Part shown: positions 1 through 8,718 of the stretch, one piece after another
How positions within the stretch are numbered: the stretch's first letter is position 1
How the letters are laid out: each line of letters opens with the position of its first letter
Assembly (NCBI RefSeq): GCF_029382225.1
Contig: NZ_JARLTC010000002.1
Location: forward strand, 62,001-126,000
DNA from: Spongiactinospora sp. TRM90649
GTDB taxonomy: Bacteria > Actinomycetota > Actinomycetes > Streptosporangiales > Streptosporangiaceae
DNA length: 64,000 bases
Direction: 5' to 3'
Translations under genes and position numbers: made by a program
The notes under the pieces: model-generated
Databases searched by the model: none
Told to the model about the DNA's origin: nothing
What the model saw: the letters and a program-made list of their open reading frames with translations, nothing else

Positions 1-1
1 G

Positions 2-103
2 GCGACCCTCAAACCCGGTCAGACCGCCAAGGTCAAGGTGATGCGCCCGGACGGCTCGACCCAGACGGTCGACGTCAAGCTGAGCGAGCTGCCCAGCGAC
101 TAG
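2..103 (+). CDS. C-terminal end of a PDZ-domain (HtrA-like) protein, partial
   Basis: Only the last 33 codons are in the window, ending at a TAG. The residues (LKPGQTAKVKVMRPDGS... followed by VDVKL) match the end of a PDZ domain as found in DegP/HtrA-type serine proteases, where a 'G..v.l.v.RdG....v.v.L' strand pattern closes the fold. The protease domain would lie outside the window, so membership of the HtrA family is inferred from this short tail alone. It converges on the ABC exporter genes, with 39 bp between the stop codons. Confidence 0.5.
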   Translation, partial: ATLKPGQTAKVKVMRPDGSTQTVDVKLSELPSD

Positions 104-142
104 CCCCCTCACCGAGCGGGGGCCGGTCGCCGGGCCCCGGCG

Positions 143-1987
143 CTAGGCCAGGCTGTCCAGCCACGCCTGGTGCAGGCCCGCGAAGCGTCCCGAGGTGGCG
201 ATGAGCCGGTCGGGCGAGCCGTCCTCGACCACCCGCCCGCCGTCCATCACCAGCACCCGCTCGGCGATCTCGACGGTGGACAGCCGGTGCGCGATGATCA
301 GCGCCGTGCGGTCGGCGAGGATCGTGCGCAGCGCCCGCTGGACCAGCCGCTCGCTCGGCACGTCCAGGCTGGAGGTCGCCTCGTCCAGGATCAGCACCGC
401 CGGGTCGGCGAGGAAGGCCCTGGCGAAGGCGATGAGCTGGCGCTGTCCCGCCGACATCCGCCCGCCGCGCTTGCCGACCTCGGTGTCGTAGCCGTCGGGC
501 AGCCCGGCGACGAAGTCGTGCGCGCCGATGGCCTTGGCCGCCGCCACGATCTCGGCCCGGGACGCCTCCGGGCGCCCGAACCTGATGTTCTCCGCCACCG
601 TGCCGGTGAACAGGAAGTTCTCCTGGGTCACCATGACCACCGCGCGGCGCAGCGTGACCTCGTCGAGGTCACGCAGGTCCAGGCCGTCCAGCAGCACCCG
701 CCCCGCGCGCGGGTCGTAGAAGCGGGAGATCAGCTTGGCCAGCGTGGTCTTGCCCGCGCCGGTCGCGCCCACCACGGCGACCGTCTGCCCGGCCGGGATG
801 CGCAGGTCGAGCCGGTGCAGGATGGGGATCTCCGGCACGTAGGAGAACTCCACCCCCTCGAAGGTCACCGCTCCCCTGGGCTCCGGGAGCGGCGACGGCG
901 ACGCGGGCTCGGCCACCTCCGGCTCCTCCTCCAGCACGCCGGACAGCTTCTCCAGCGCCGCGCCCGCCGACTGCAGGGTGTTGTAGAACTGGCTGATCTC
1001 CTGCATCGGCTCGTAGAACTGCCGCAGGTACAGCATGAACGCGGCGAGCACGCCGACCAGCACCTCACCCTGGACGGCGAGCCACCCGCCGTACACCAGC
1101 ACCACCGCGATGGTGGCGTTGCCGATCAGCTTCACCCCCGGCATGAAGACCGCGACCAGCCGCATGCTCCGGGCGTTCGCCTCCCGGTAGTTCTGGTTCA
1201 GCTCGCCGAAGATCTCCTGGTTGCGCGGCTCCCGCCGGAACGCCTGCACGGCCCGGATGCCCGTCATCGACTCCACGAAGTGCACGATCACCAGCGCGAC
1301 CGTCTCGCGGGTCCTGCGGTAGGCGACGGCGGACTTCCGCCGGAACCATCCCGTCAGGAACAGCAGCACCGGCAGCGGGAGCAACGCGACCAGGCCCAGG
1401 TGGACGTCGAGGACGAGCAGCAGCACGGCCGTCCCGGCCAGCGTCAGCACGGCGGTGACCAGGCTGTCGAAGCCGGACTGCAGGAGTTCGGCGATGGCCT
1501 CCACGTCGGAGGTCAGTCTGGAGATGACCCGCCCGGAGGTGTAGCGCTCGTGGAAGGCCATGGACAGCTTCTGGAAGTGGTCGAACACCCTTCTGCGCAG
1601 TTCGAGCAGGATGTCCTGGCCGATCCGTCCGGACAGCGTGAGGAACGCGCGCCGGGTGAACGCCTGGATCAGCGCCGCCGCCAGGATCAGCCCGACGATG
1701 AGCAGCAGTGTGCCGGAGCCCCGGCCCTCCAGCATCGGCGGGATGCCGTCGTCGATGCCGATCTTCACCAGGAACGGGATGGACAGCGCGGCGGCGTTGC
1801 ACACCACGATGATGACGATGAGCACGGCGATGGCCCTGCGGTGGGAGCGCAGCAGCTCGCCGAGCAGCCGCCGGGAGCGGGCCCGCAGCAGCACCGAGAC
1901 CTGTTCGGACAGCTCGTCCTGGTTCTCACTGGCGACGCCGCGCCAGTCCTGCCCCTCCGGGGCGGTCTGGGTTTCGGAGACGGTCAT
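143..1987 (-). CDS. ABC exporter half-transporter (permease + ATPase), catalytic-Glu subunit
   Basis: 614 aa. An N-terminal six-helix type-IV exporter membrane domain (about residues 50-340) is followed by a nucleotide-binding domain with Walker A GATGAGKTT, Walker B LILDEATSSLD and switch His in IAHRLST. The ABC signature is MSAGQ instead of LSGGQ. It overlaps the upstream partner gene by 4 bp (ATGA), so the two are translationally coupled and should form a heterodimer in the cytoplasmic membrane. The degenerate signature here pairs with the degenerate Walker B of the partner, leaving one hydrolytic site, as in TM287/288- or LmrCD-type exporters. Substrate unknown; drug or lipid export is typical of the family. 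The start is the ATG at 1987; the open frame continues further upstream only as a shadow inside the partner gene. Confidence 0.93.
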   Translation of the reverse strand: MTVSETQTAPEGQDWRGVASENQDELSEQVSVLLRARSRRLLGELLRSHRRAIAVLIVIIVVCNAAALSIPFLVKIGIDDGIPPMLEGRGSGTLLLIVGLILAAALIQAFTRRAFLTLSGRIGQDILLELRRRVFDHFQKLSMAFHERYTSGRVISRLTSDVEAIAELLQSGFDSLVTAVLTLAGTAVLLLVLDVHLGLVALLPLPVLLFLTGWFRRKSAVAYRRTRETVALVIVHFVESMTGIRAVQAFRREPRNQEIFGELNQNYREANARSMRLVAVFMPGVKLIGNATIAVVLVYGGWLAVQGEVLVGVLAAFMLYLRQFYEPMQEISQFYNTLQSAGAALEKLSGVLEEEPEVAEPASPSPLPEPRGAVTFEGVEFSYVPEIPILHRLDLRIPAGQTVAVVGATGAGKTTLAKLISRFYDPRAGRVLLDGLDLRDLDEVTLRRAVVMVTQENFLFTGTVAENIRFGRPEASRAEIVAAAKAIGAHDFVAGLPDGYDTEVGKRGGRMSAGQRQLIAFARAFLADPAVLILDEATSSLDVPSERLVQRALRTILADRTALIIAHRLSTVEIAERVLVMDGGRVVEDGSPDRLIATSGRFAGLHQAWLDSLA

Positions 1988-3825
1988 CGCAGCGCCTCCC
2001 GCTGGTCCTCGCTGTCGAGCCCGGCGTCCTGGGCCAGCAGCTCGCGGTACTCCGGCACCCGGGCCAGCAGTTCGTGGTGGGTGCCGACGTGGGTGACCGT
2101 GCCGTCGCGGAGCAGCGCGACCTTGTCGGCGAGCAGCACGGTGGAGGCCCGGTGGGCGACGATCAGGCCGGTGGCGTCGCGCAGCACGTTGCGCAGCGCC
2201 TCCTCCACCAGCGCCTCGGTCTCGACGTCGAGGGCCGACAGGGTGTCGTCGAGGACCAGGATCCTCGGACGGCTGAGCACGGCCCTGGCCAGCGCGAGCC
2301 GTTGCCGCTGCCCTCCGGACAGCGAGAGACCCTGCTCGCCGATCCGCGTGTCGAGCCCCCACGGCAGGTCGTAGGCGAACCCGGCCTGGGCGATCTCCAG
2401 CGCCTCGCGCATCTCCTCCTCGGTCGCGTCGCGGCGGCCCAGCGACAGGTTCTCCCGCACGCTCATCGAGAACAGCGTGGGCTCCTCGAACGCCGTCGCG
2501 ACCGCCGAGCGCAGCACGGGCAGGGGCAGGTCGCGCACGTCGTGCCCGTCGATGGTGACCCGCCCCCCGGTGACGTCGAGCAGCCGGGGCACCAGCGCGG
2601 TCAGCGTGGTCTTGCCGGAACCGGTGGCCCCGACCACGGCGACGGTCTCCCCCGGACGCACGTCCAGCCACACGTCGCGCAGCAGCGGCCGGTCCTCCTC
2701 CCCGGTGAAGTGGAAGCCGACGCCCTCGAACCGCAGGTGCCCGCGCGGCAGTTCGACGGAGGCGGGGCCGCCGACGATGTCCGGCTCGGTGTCGAGGACC
2801 TCCATGACCCGGTCGGCGGCGGTCATCGCCTCCTGCCCCATGGCCAGGATGTGGCCGAGCGAGGCGATCGGCCAGACCAGGGACAGCATCAGGGTGGTGA
2901 ACGCGACCAGGGTGCCCAGGGTCAGCGTCCCGCTCCCGACGCCGAGCGCGCCGAGCAGCAGCACCAGGGCGAGCGTGAAGTTCGGCAGGACGGTGAGGAA
3001 GGTGAAGAACCTGGCCGACAGCCGCACCTTGTCCATCGAGCTGCGGAAGAGCCTGCGCGCGGACTCGTCGTAGATGTCGTAGACGTGGTGCCTGCGGCCG
3101 AACGACCGGATGGTGCGGACGCCCACCGCGGCCTCCTCGACGAACGTGGCCAGGTCGCCCTGCTCGTCCTGCACCTGCCGGGAGATGCGGATGTAGCGCC
3201 GCTCGAAGCGCAGCGACATGACCACCAGCGGGACGGCGGAGGCCGCCACCAGCAGGCCGAGCGGCCAGTGCAGGTGCAGCAGCAGGCCGGTGACGATGAC
3301 CAACTGGATGATGTTCATCACCAGGAACAGCATCCCGAAGCCGAAGAAGCGCCGGATCACCGAGAGGTCGGTGGTCACCCGCGACAGCAACTGGCCGGAC
3401 TGCCAGGCGCCGTGGAAGCTCATCGGCAGGCGCTGCACGTGCTCGTAGATGTCGTCCCTGATCACCGTCTCCAGGCCGAGGACCGGGCCGATCTGGGTCC
3501 AGCGGCGCAGGAAGGTGAGGAACGCCTCGGTGCAGCCCAGCGCGAGGGCCAGCAGGCCGAGCGGGAGCAGTCCACTGGGGTCGCGGTGGGCGATGGGGCC
3601 GTCCACGACCTCACGGCTGACCAGCGGGATCGCGATTCCGGTGGCGATCCCGAGCGAGGCCGCGAGCCAGAGGACGATCAGGCGGCCGACGTAAGGGCGG
3701 AGGTACGACTTCATCCGCCACAGGGAGTTGGCGGCGAGCCGGGATCGGCCGGCGGGGACGGAGGTAGGGGAAGCGGGATCAGGAGTAGGGGCCGGGGGCG
3801 CGGAGGTTCTGCTGTCGGAAGTCAT
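1984..3825 (-). CDS. ABC exporter half-transporter (permease + ATPase), degenerate-site subunit
   Basis: 613 aa from the ATG at 3825. An in-frame GTG at 3840 adds five residues but sits directly on the GAGGA of the only Shine-Dalgarno-like stretch, so the ATG is preferred despite a long (about 14 nt) spacing. Membrane domain about residues 45-320; nucleotide-binding domain with Walker A GATGSGKTT, canonical LSGGQ, and Walker B LVLDD in which the catalytic glutamate is replaced by aspartate. This is the non-catalytic NBD of an asymmetric heterodimer with the downstream gene, which overlaps by 4 bp. The N-terminal 25 residues are Pro/Ser/Thr-rich and probably disordered. Confidence 0.92.
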   Translation of the reverse strand: MTSDSRTSAPPAPTPDPASPTSVPAGRSRLAANSLWRMKSYLRPYVGRLIVLWLAASLGIATGIAIPLVSREVVDGPIAHRDPSGLLPLGLLALALGCTEAFLTFLRRWTQIGPVLGLETVIRDDIYEHVQRLPMSFHGAWQSGQLLSRVTTDLSVIRRFFGFGMLFLVMNIIQLVIVTGLLLHLHWPLGLLVAASAVPLVVMSLRFERRYIRISRQVQDEQGDLATFVEEAAVGVRTIRSFGRRHHVYDIYDESARRLFRSSMDKVRLSARFFTFLTVLPNFTLALVLLLGALGVGSGTLTLGTLVAFTTLMLSLVWPIASLGHILAMGQEAMTAADRVMEVLDTEPDIVGGPASVELPRGHLRFEGVGFHFTGEEDRPLLRDVWLDVRPGETVAVVGATGSGKTTLTALVPRLLDVTGGRVTIDGHDVRDLPLPVLRSAVATAFEEPTLFSMSVRENLSLGRRDATEEEMREALEIAQAGFAYDLPWGLDTRIGEQGLSLSGGQRQRLALARAVLSRPRILVLDDTLSALDVETEALVEEALRNVLRDATGLIVAHRASTVLLADKVALLRDGTVTHVGTHHELLARVPEYRELLAQDAGLDSEDQREALR

Positions 3826-4418
3826 CGCTGGGCGGGGCACTCCTCATCGACGCGGGGTTCGGGCTGATGCAGGACTGACTGATTCGCGCAGGCGGACACG
3901 ATCGAGTACGGACGGAGGACGGGAGGCGGGGCGGCCGGGGTCGGGCCGGGGGCGTGGGTCGGGGTGGATGGGGATCGGGCCGGAGGGCGCGGTAGGGACG
4001 GGCCTCGGGCGTGGTGGACCGGGCGGCATAGGGCCGGCGCTCCGGCGCGCGGGCGTGGCGCGGCGGACCCCGTGCGGGCGTTTCTGCGGCCGGAACATGG
4101 CGGAGCGGACCTGAACGGACGTGCTGAGCAGTGCGTACCTGGTCGTGGCACCACTGAGCCCGGCAGCGGTGTTCCGGCGGTGTCACGACGTTTTCCGGTG
4201 GTGATCCGGCGATGATCCGGCGACGCGGATCGGGGCCGTTCGGCAGACCGCGCCTGGTTTCCCCCCTCGGCGGCCCCTCGTCTGACGCTCCTGCCTTAAC
4301 AGGGTATTACGACCGATCAAACGATTTAAGAGCGCCACCACAGAACTGACTTCGGCGACCACGCATTGTCACCATTACAGTCTTGTCGCGCAGCGTGATC
4401 GCATGAACGATCTCCGTT
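3826..4418. other. 593-bp intergenic region between divergent transporter genes
   Basis: I see no convincing gene: open frames here are short, Arg/Pro-rich GC shadows. An 11-bp unit TGATCCGGCGA is directly repeated at 4202-4223. The last 120 bases before the SLC13 gene are clearly less GC-rich (around TTAACAGGGTATTACGACC, 4296-4314) and should hold its promoter. The left part should hold the promoter of the ABC exporter. I could not pick a reliable -35/-10 pair. Confidence 0.4.
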
Positions 4419-5957
4419 ATGACCTACCGCACGCTCGACGAGATCCGTGAGACGCTCAGCCCCGCCGAGGAGCGGTTCGAGCGCGCCCGCCGTACGACCG
4501 GGCTGTGGCTCGCGCCGCTGACGGGGGCGGGGGTCTGGCTGGCGGCCTCCGGCCTGCCCGGCGCGCAGCGCGGGCTGGCCGCGATCCTCGGCGTGGTGGT
4601 GGTGGCCTGGATCACCGAGGCCGTGCCGATCCCGATGACCGCGACGCTCGGCCTGGCGCTGTGCGTGCTGACCGGCGTGGCCCCGGCGGCCGAGGTGTTC
4701 GGCGCGTTCGCCAATCCGACGATCTTCCTGCTCATCGGGAGTTTCGTGATCGCCGAGGCGATGACGCGGCACGGCCTGCACCGCAGGTTCGCCTACCGGA
4801 TGCTCTCGCTGCCGGGCGTGGCCGCGTCCACCCACCGCACGATCATCGTGTTCGGGGTGACCACGATGGCGCTGAGCGCCTTCGTGTCCAACACGGCGAC
4901 CACCGCCATGCTGTTGCCGACCGCGCTCGGCGTGGTCTCGGCGCTGTCCGGGTTCATGACGGCGGGCGGCCCCGCCGGGTCCGCGCGGCCCCGGTTCGCC
5001 GCCGCGACCATGCTCATGCTGGCCTACTCCGCCTCCATCGGCGGCCTGCTGACGCCGATCGGCTCGCCGCCCAACCTGATCGGCCGCCGCCTGATCGAGG
5101 ACGCCACCGGCCGGCCGATCCCGTTCTTCACCTGGGTCGCGGCCGCGGCCCCGATCGTGCTGGTGATGTTCGCGGTGCTGTGCGTGGTGCTGCTGCGGCT
5201 CAACCGGCCGGAGTCGCGCCGGATCGACGGCGCCGCGGCCTACGTCGCCGCCGAGCGGGCGCGGCTGGGCCGGATGTCGGCCGGGGAGCGCAACGCCCTG
5301 GTCGCGTTCGGCACGGCGGTGACCCTGTGGGTGCTGCCCGGGGTGGTCGCGCTGGCCGCCGGAGACGACTCGGCGGCCTACCGGGACGTGCTCGCGCACC
5401 TGGACGAGGGGGCGGTGGCCGTCCTCGCCGCCGTGCTGCTGTTCGTGCTGCCGGTGGACTGGCGGGCCAGGCGGTTCACGCTGACCTGGAACGAGGCGGT
5501 TCGGATCGACTGGGGCACGATCCTGCTGTTCGGCTCGGGGATCGCGCTGGGCGGGCTGATGTCGCGGACCGGGCTCGCGGCGAGCGTGGGCGACGGCGTG
5601 GCCGGCCTGCTGGGCGCGTCCTCGACGCTCGGCCTGACCGTGCTGGCCACGGTGGTGGCCATCGTGATCAGCGAGACGACCAGCAACACGGCGAGCGTGG
5701 GCGTGGTGGTGCCGATCATCCTGCCGATCGCGGCCGCCGCCGGGGTCGATCCCGTCGTCCCGGCGCTGGCGGCGATCTTCGGCGCGTCCTACGGGTTCAT
5801 GCTGCCCGTCTCCACCCCGCCCAACGCGATCGTGTACGGCTCGGGCATGGTGCCGATCGGCCGGATGCTGCGGTCCGGCCTGGTCTTCGACGTGCTCGGC
5901 GCGATCGTCATCGTCGCGGGCGTCACGCTGATGGCCCGCCTGGCCGGCCTCGCATGA
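4419..5957 (+). CDS. SLC13/DASS-family sodium-dicarboxylate (or anion) transporter
   Basis: 512 aa integral membrane protein with about 11-12 hydrophobic segments. Both Na+/substrate-binding hairpins of the divalent anion:Na+ symporter family are visible: SNTATT (residues 157-162) in the first half and TSNTAS in the second, in an inverted-repeat arrangement. A GSPPN segment (GLLTPIGSPPN) and a C-terminal VSTPPNAIVYGSG segment are also typical. It should import di- or tricarboxylates (succinate, malate, citrate) with Na+; exact substrate unknown. The ATG at 4419 has no good Shine-Dalgarno sequence, so a leaderless or weakly initiated message is possible. It stands alone, ahead of a regulator on the same strand. 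Confidence 0.88.
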   Translation: MTYRTLDEIRETLSPAEERFERARRTTGLWLAPLTGAGVWLAASGLPGAQRGLAAILGVVVVAWITEAVPIPMTATLGLALCVLTGVAPAAEVFGAFANPTIFLLIGSFVIAEAMTRHGLHRRFAYRMLSLPGVAASTHRTIIVFGVTTMALSAFVSNTATTAMLLPTALGVVSALSGFMTAGGPAGSARPRFAAATMLMLAYSASIGGLLTPIGSPPNLIGRRLIEDATGRPIPFFTWVAAAAPIVLVMFAVLCVVLLRLNRPESRRIDGAAAYVAAERARLGRMSAGERNALVAFGTAVTLWVLPGVVALAAGDDSAAYRDVLAHLDEGAVAVLAAVLLFVLPVDWRARRFTLTWNEAVRIDWGTILLFGSGIALGGLMSRTGLAASVGDGVAGLLGASSTLGLTVLATVVAIVISETTSNTASVGVVVPIILPIAAAAGVDPVVPALAAIFGASYGFMLPVSTPPNAIVYGSGMVPIGRMLRSGLVFDVLGAIVIVAGVTLMARLAGLA

Positions 5958-6054
5958 CGACTCCGGAGGGCGAGGCGGCGGATGTCATCACTTGGGCGCA
6001 TAATACAGTTCGCAACCCTGACGAAGGCCGGAGAACGACCTAGGGGGTTTGACG

Positions 6055-7404
6055 GTGGATCGGTTGCGGTCCGAGGCCCGTTCGAAGATCGCTATTGGCG
6101 TGGCCGGCCCCCACGACCTGGTCGAACAGCTCATCCACATCGGCGCGGAGCTGCCGGACGCCGCCGCGTTCCGACTGGTCGGCGCGCCGCACGCGGGCGA
6201 GGACGAGGCCCACGAGAAGCTCGCCAAGATCGTGGACGGTGTCGACGCGGTGCTCTTCACCGGGCCGCTCCAGCACGACCTGGCCAGGCGGTCGGGTGAG
6301 CTCACCGTCCCGGCCACGTTCGTGCCGGTCGGCGGCGCGGTGCTGTACTCCGGGCTGCTGCGCGGGGTGCTCGCCGGGAAGGCGGACCCGGCCAGGGTGA
6401 GCGTCGACTCGGTCTGCCGCGCCGACGTCGCCGAGGCGTACGCGGAGATCGGCGTGCCGATCGAGGGCGTGCACGTCTCGGAGCACCAGCGGCCCGAGTC
6501 GGCGCGCGAGCTCATCGACTTCCACGTCGACTTCCACGAGAAGCTCCACCGCGACGGGGCCACCTCGGCCGCGCTCACCACGATCCGCGCGGTCGCCGGG
6601 AGGCTGGAGGCCGTCGGGGTGCCGGTGGTGCGGATGACGCCGCCCGCGCACACGCTGCGGCTGGCGCTCAACACCGCCGTCCTGCTCGGCACCGGCAACC
6701 GCATGGCGGAGTCGCAGATCGCGATCGTGCTGGTCGAGCTGGCCGCCGCGGTGCGGCCGGGCGACTCCGGGCCGGGCAACTACTGGCAGCAGGAGCTGAA
6801 GCTGTCGCTGCACCGGGCGCTGCTGGCCGAGGTCCGGCTGCTGGGCGCCACCGTGGTGCCGCGCGATGAGAACGGCTACGTGGTGACGGCCACCGTCGGC
6901 GCGCTGGCGCGGATGACCGACGGCTTCCGCGTCGCGCCGTTCATGGACCGCGTCCGCGCCGAACTCGGGGTGGCGGTGGAGGTCGGCATCGGGCTCGGCC
7001 ACACCGCGCGCGACGCCGACGCCAACGCGCTGGCCGCGGTGGAGCGGGCGCGCGGCACGGGGGCCACGGCGGCGTTCCTGATCGGCGGCGACGGCGCGGC
7101 GCTGTCGCTGCCGGTGCGCCCGAGGCGCGGCGAGCCGGTCAGCGAACCGGCGGCCGGGGCCAAGGCGCTCAAGGTGCTCGACCGGTTGGTCACCCGGCTC
7201 GGCGACGGGCCGGAGGCGATGGTGGTCGACGCCGAGACGGTGGCGAGGGTGCTCGGGGTCGCACCGCGCAGCGCGCGGCGGGTGCTGCAGAACCTCGCGG
7301 AGGAGGGCCTGGCCTGGGCGCTGCCGCCGGTCAGGAACTCCCACGCGGGACGGCCGCGCCAGCCCTACCGCCTGATGGCCGAGCGCACGACGAAACCCCA
7401 GTAG
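6055..7404 (+). CDS. Putative transcriptional regulator with nucleotide-cyclase-like fold and C-terminal HTH
   Basis: 449 aa. The middle-to-late region (about residues 235-345) ends in 'VEVGIGLGHTARDADANALAAVERAR', a pattern seen in GGDEF/GTP-cyclohydrolase-III-like sensor domains. The last 80 residues hold a winged-helix/HTH segment (AETVARVLGVAPRSARRVLQNL) with a basic tail. The N-terminal 230 residues have a Rossmann-like pattern and may bind a ligand. A GTG at 6055 is chosen because AGGGGG lies 7 nt upstream; the TTG at 6049 is too close to that site. It follows the SLC13 transporter on the same strand and could regulate it, which is inference. I recognise the architecture, not a named family member. 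Confidence 0.6.
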   Translation: MDRLRSEARSKIAIGVAGPHDLVEQLIHIGAELPDAAAFRLVGAPHAGEDEAHEKLAKIVDGVDAVLFTGPLQHDLARRSGELTVPATFVPVGGAVLYSGLLRGVLAGKADPARVSVDSVCRADVAEAYAEIGVPIEGVHVSEHQRPESARELIDFHVDFHEKLHRDGATSAALTTIRAVAGRLEAVGVPVVRMTPPAHTLRLALNTAVLLGTGNRMAESQIAIVLVELAAAVRPGDSGPGNYWQQELKLSLHRALLAEVRLLGATVVPRDENGYVVTATVGALARMTDGFRVAPFMDRVRAELGVAVEVGIGLGHTARDADANALAAVERARGTGATAAFLIGGDGAALSLPVRPRRGEPVSEPAAGAKALKVLDRLVTRLGDGPEAMVVDAETVARVLGVAPRSARRVLQNLAEEGLAWALPPVRNSHAGRPRQPYRLMAERTTKPQ

Positions 7405-7410
7405 CCCCCC

Positions 7411-7431
7411 ACCGCCCTGGTCACTGGCGGT
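7411..7431. terminator. Hairpin between convergent genes
   Basis: ACCGCC (7411-7416) and GGCGGT (7426-7431) form a 6-bp stem with a 9-nt loop exactly where the regulator (stop at 7404) and the aminotransferase (stop at 7421) converge. There is no clear U tract, so it is a weak, possibly bidirectional terminator candidate. Confidence 0.35.
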
Positions 7432-8632
7432 AGCCCGCGAGGAAGCGGCCGATCCGGCTGATGGCGGCGTCGAGGACGTCGGCATGGGGCAGGGTCAGGA
7501 TGCGGAAGTGGTCGGGGCGCGGCCAGTTGAAGCCGGTGCCCTGGACGACCTGGATCTTCTCCCGGAGAAGCAGGTCGAGCACGAACCGCTCGTCGTCGTG
7601 GATCTTGTGCACCGCGGGGTCGAGGCGGGGGAAGGCGTACAGCGCGCCGCGCGGCTTGACGCAGGACACGCCGGGAATCTCGTTGAGCCGCTCCCAGGCG
7701 CGGTCGCGCTGCTCGCTCAGCCGCCCGCCGGGCAGCACCAGGTCGTTGATGCTCTGCCGGCCGCCCAGCGCGGCCTGGATGGCGTGCTGGCCGGGCACGT
7801 TGGGGCATAGGCGCATGCCGGCCAGCGTGTTGAGCCCCTCGATGTAGCCCTTGGCGTGCTGCTTGGGGCCGGACAGGAGCATCCAGCCGGAGCGGAACCC
7901 GGCCACCCGGTAGCCCTTGGACAGGCCGCCGAAGGTGGCGCAGAAGACGTCGGGCGCGAGCGTGGCGACGCAGTGGTGGACGGCGTCGTCATAGAGGATC
8001 TTGTCGTAGATCTCGTCGGCGAACACCATCAGGTTGTGGCGGCGGGCGAGGTCGAGCACGCCTTCCAGCAGCTCACGGGAGTAGACGGCCCCGGTGGGGT
8101 TGTTCGGGTTGATGATCACGATGGCCCGGGTGCGATCGGTGATCTTCGAGGCCATGTCGTCGAGGTCGGGGAACCAGTCGGCGCCCTCGTCGCACGTGTA
8201 GTGCACGGGCCGGGCCCCGGCCAGCCGGGTGACCGCCGTCCACAGCGGGAAGTCGGGGCTCGGGATCAGCATCTCGTCGCCGTCGTCGAGCAGGCCCTGC
8301 ACGGCCATCGCGACCAGTTCCGACACGCCGTTGCCGAGGTAGATGTCGTCGACCTCGACGTCGGGCACGCCCGCCCCCTGGTAGTACTGCGCGACGGCGC
8401 GGCGCGCGGACAGGATGCCGCGCGAGTCGCTGTACCCGTGGGCGGCGGGCAGCGTGCGGATCATGTCCTGGAGAATGGCGTCGGGGGCCTCGAAGCCGAA
8501 CAGCGCCGGGTTGCCGGTGTTGAGCCGCAGCACGCTGTGCCCGGCCTCCTCCAGGGCGTTGGCCTGCTCGATCACCGGACCCCTGATCTCGTAGCAGACC
8601 CCGGACAGCTTGCTCGACTGCCTGAACTCCAT
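7421..8632 (-). CDS. Pyridoxal-phosphate aminotransferase, fold type I (AlaA-like glutamate-pyruvate aminotransferase)
   Basis: 403 aa, usual length for class I/II aminotransferases. Characteristic blocks: NTGNPALFGFEAP near the start, NGVSELVAMA (phosphate-binding region), NPNNPTGAVYS, DEIYDKILYD, and the PLP-lysine block GLSKGYRVAGFRSGWM. The 'RLNTGNPALFGFEAP' and 'CYEIRGP' segments resemble the AlaA/AlaC group, which makes alanine from pyruvate and glutamate. Start is the ATG at 8632, preceded by GGTGGAGG with 8-nt spacing, rather than the GTG at 8647. It is transcribed away from an HxlR regulator, and twin operators lie in the shared 86-bp promoter region, so it is probably controlled by that regulator. 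Confidence 0.88.
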   Translation of the reverse strand: MEFRQSSKLSGVCYEIRGPVIEQANALEEAGHSVLRLNTGNPALFGFEAPDAILQDMIRTLPAAHGYSDSRGILSARRAVAQYYQGAGVPDVEVDDIYLGNGVSELVAMAVQGLLDDGDEMLIPSPDFPLWTAVTRLAGARPVHYTCDEGADWFPDLDDMASKITDRTRAIVIINPNNPTGAVYSRELLEGVLDLARRHNLMVFADEIYDKILYDDAVHHCVATLAPDVFCATFGGLSKGYRVAGFRSGWMLLSGPKQHAKGYIEGLNTLAGMRLCPNVPGQHAIQAALGGRQSINDLVLPGGRLSEQRDRAWERLNEIPGVSCVKPRGALYAFPRLDPAVHKIHDDERFVLDLLLREKIQVVQGTGFNWPRPDHFRILTLPHADVLDAAISRIGRFLAGYRQ

Positions 8633-8662
8633 CGCGACGGCCTCCACCTCGATTTCGCGTTA

Positions 8663-8699
8663 CTTGGTTCTACCAAGTATCTCCTTGGAAAGTCCAAGT
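8663..8699. promoter_or_regulatory. Tandem operator: two CTTGG-N5-CCAAG dyads
   Basis: Two copies of the same interrupted palindrome, CTTGG-N5-CCAAG, at 8664-8678 and 8685-8699. Their centres are 21 bp apart, two helical turns, so dimers would sit on the same DNA face. The first extends to ACTTGG/CCAAGT. They lie between the divergent aminotransferase (start 8632) and HxlR gene (start 8719). Likely binding sites for the HxlR protein; the assignment is inferred from position. Confidence 0.7.
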
Positions 8700-8718
8700 C
8701 TTTGCCTACAATGGTGCC

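Noticed and set aside
170..3867. Long plus-strand frames opposite the ABC exporter genes
   Set aside because: Both are shadows of genes with full ABC motifs on the minus strand; the translated sequences are compositionally biased and lack domains.
4202..4223. 11-bp direct repeat as an operator
   Set aside because: Only two copies of a GC-rich unit in a region of similar composition, with no dyad symmetry; chance cannot be excluded.
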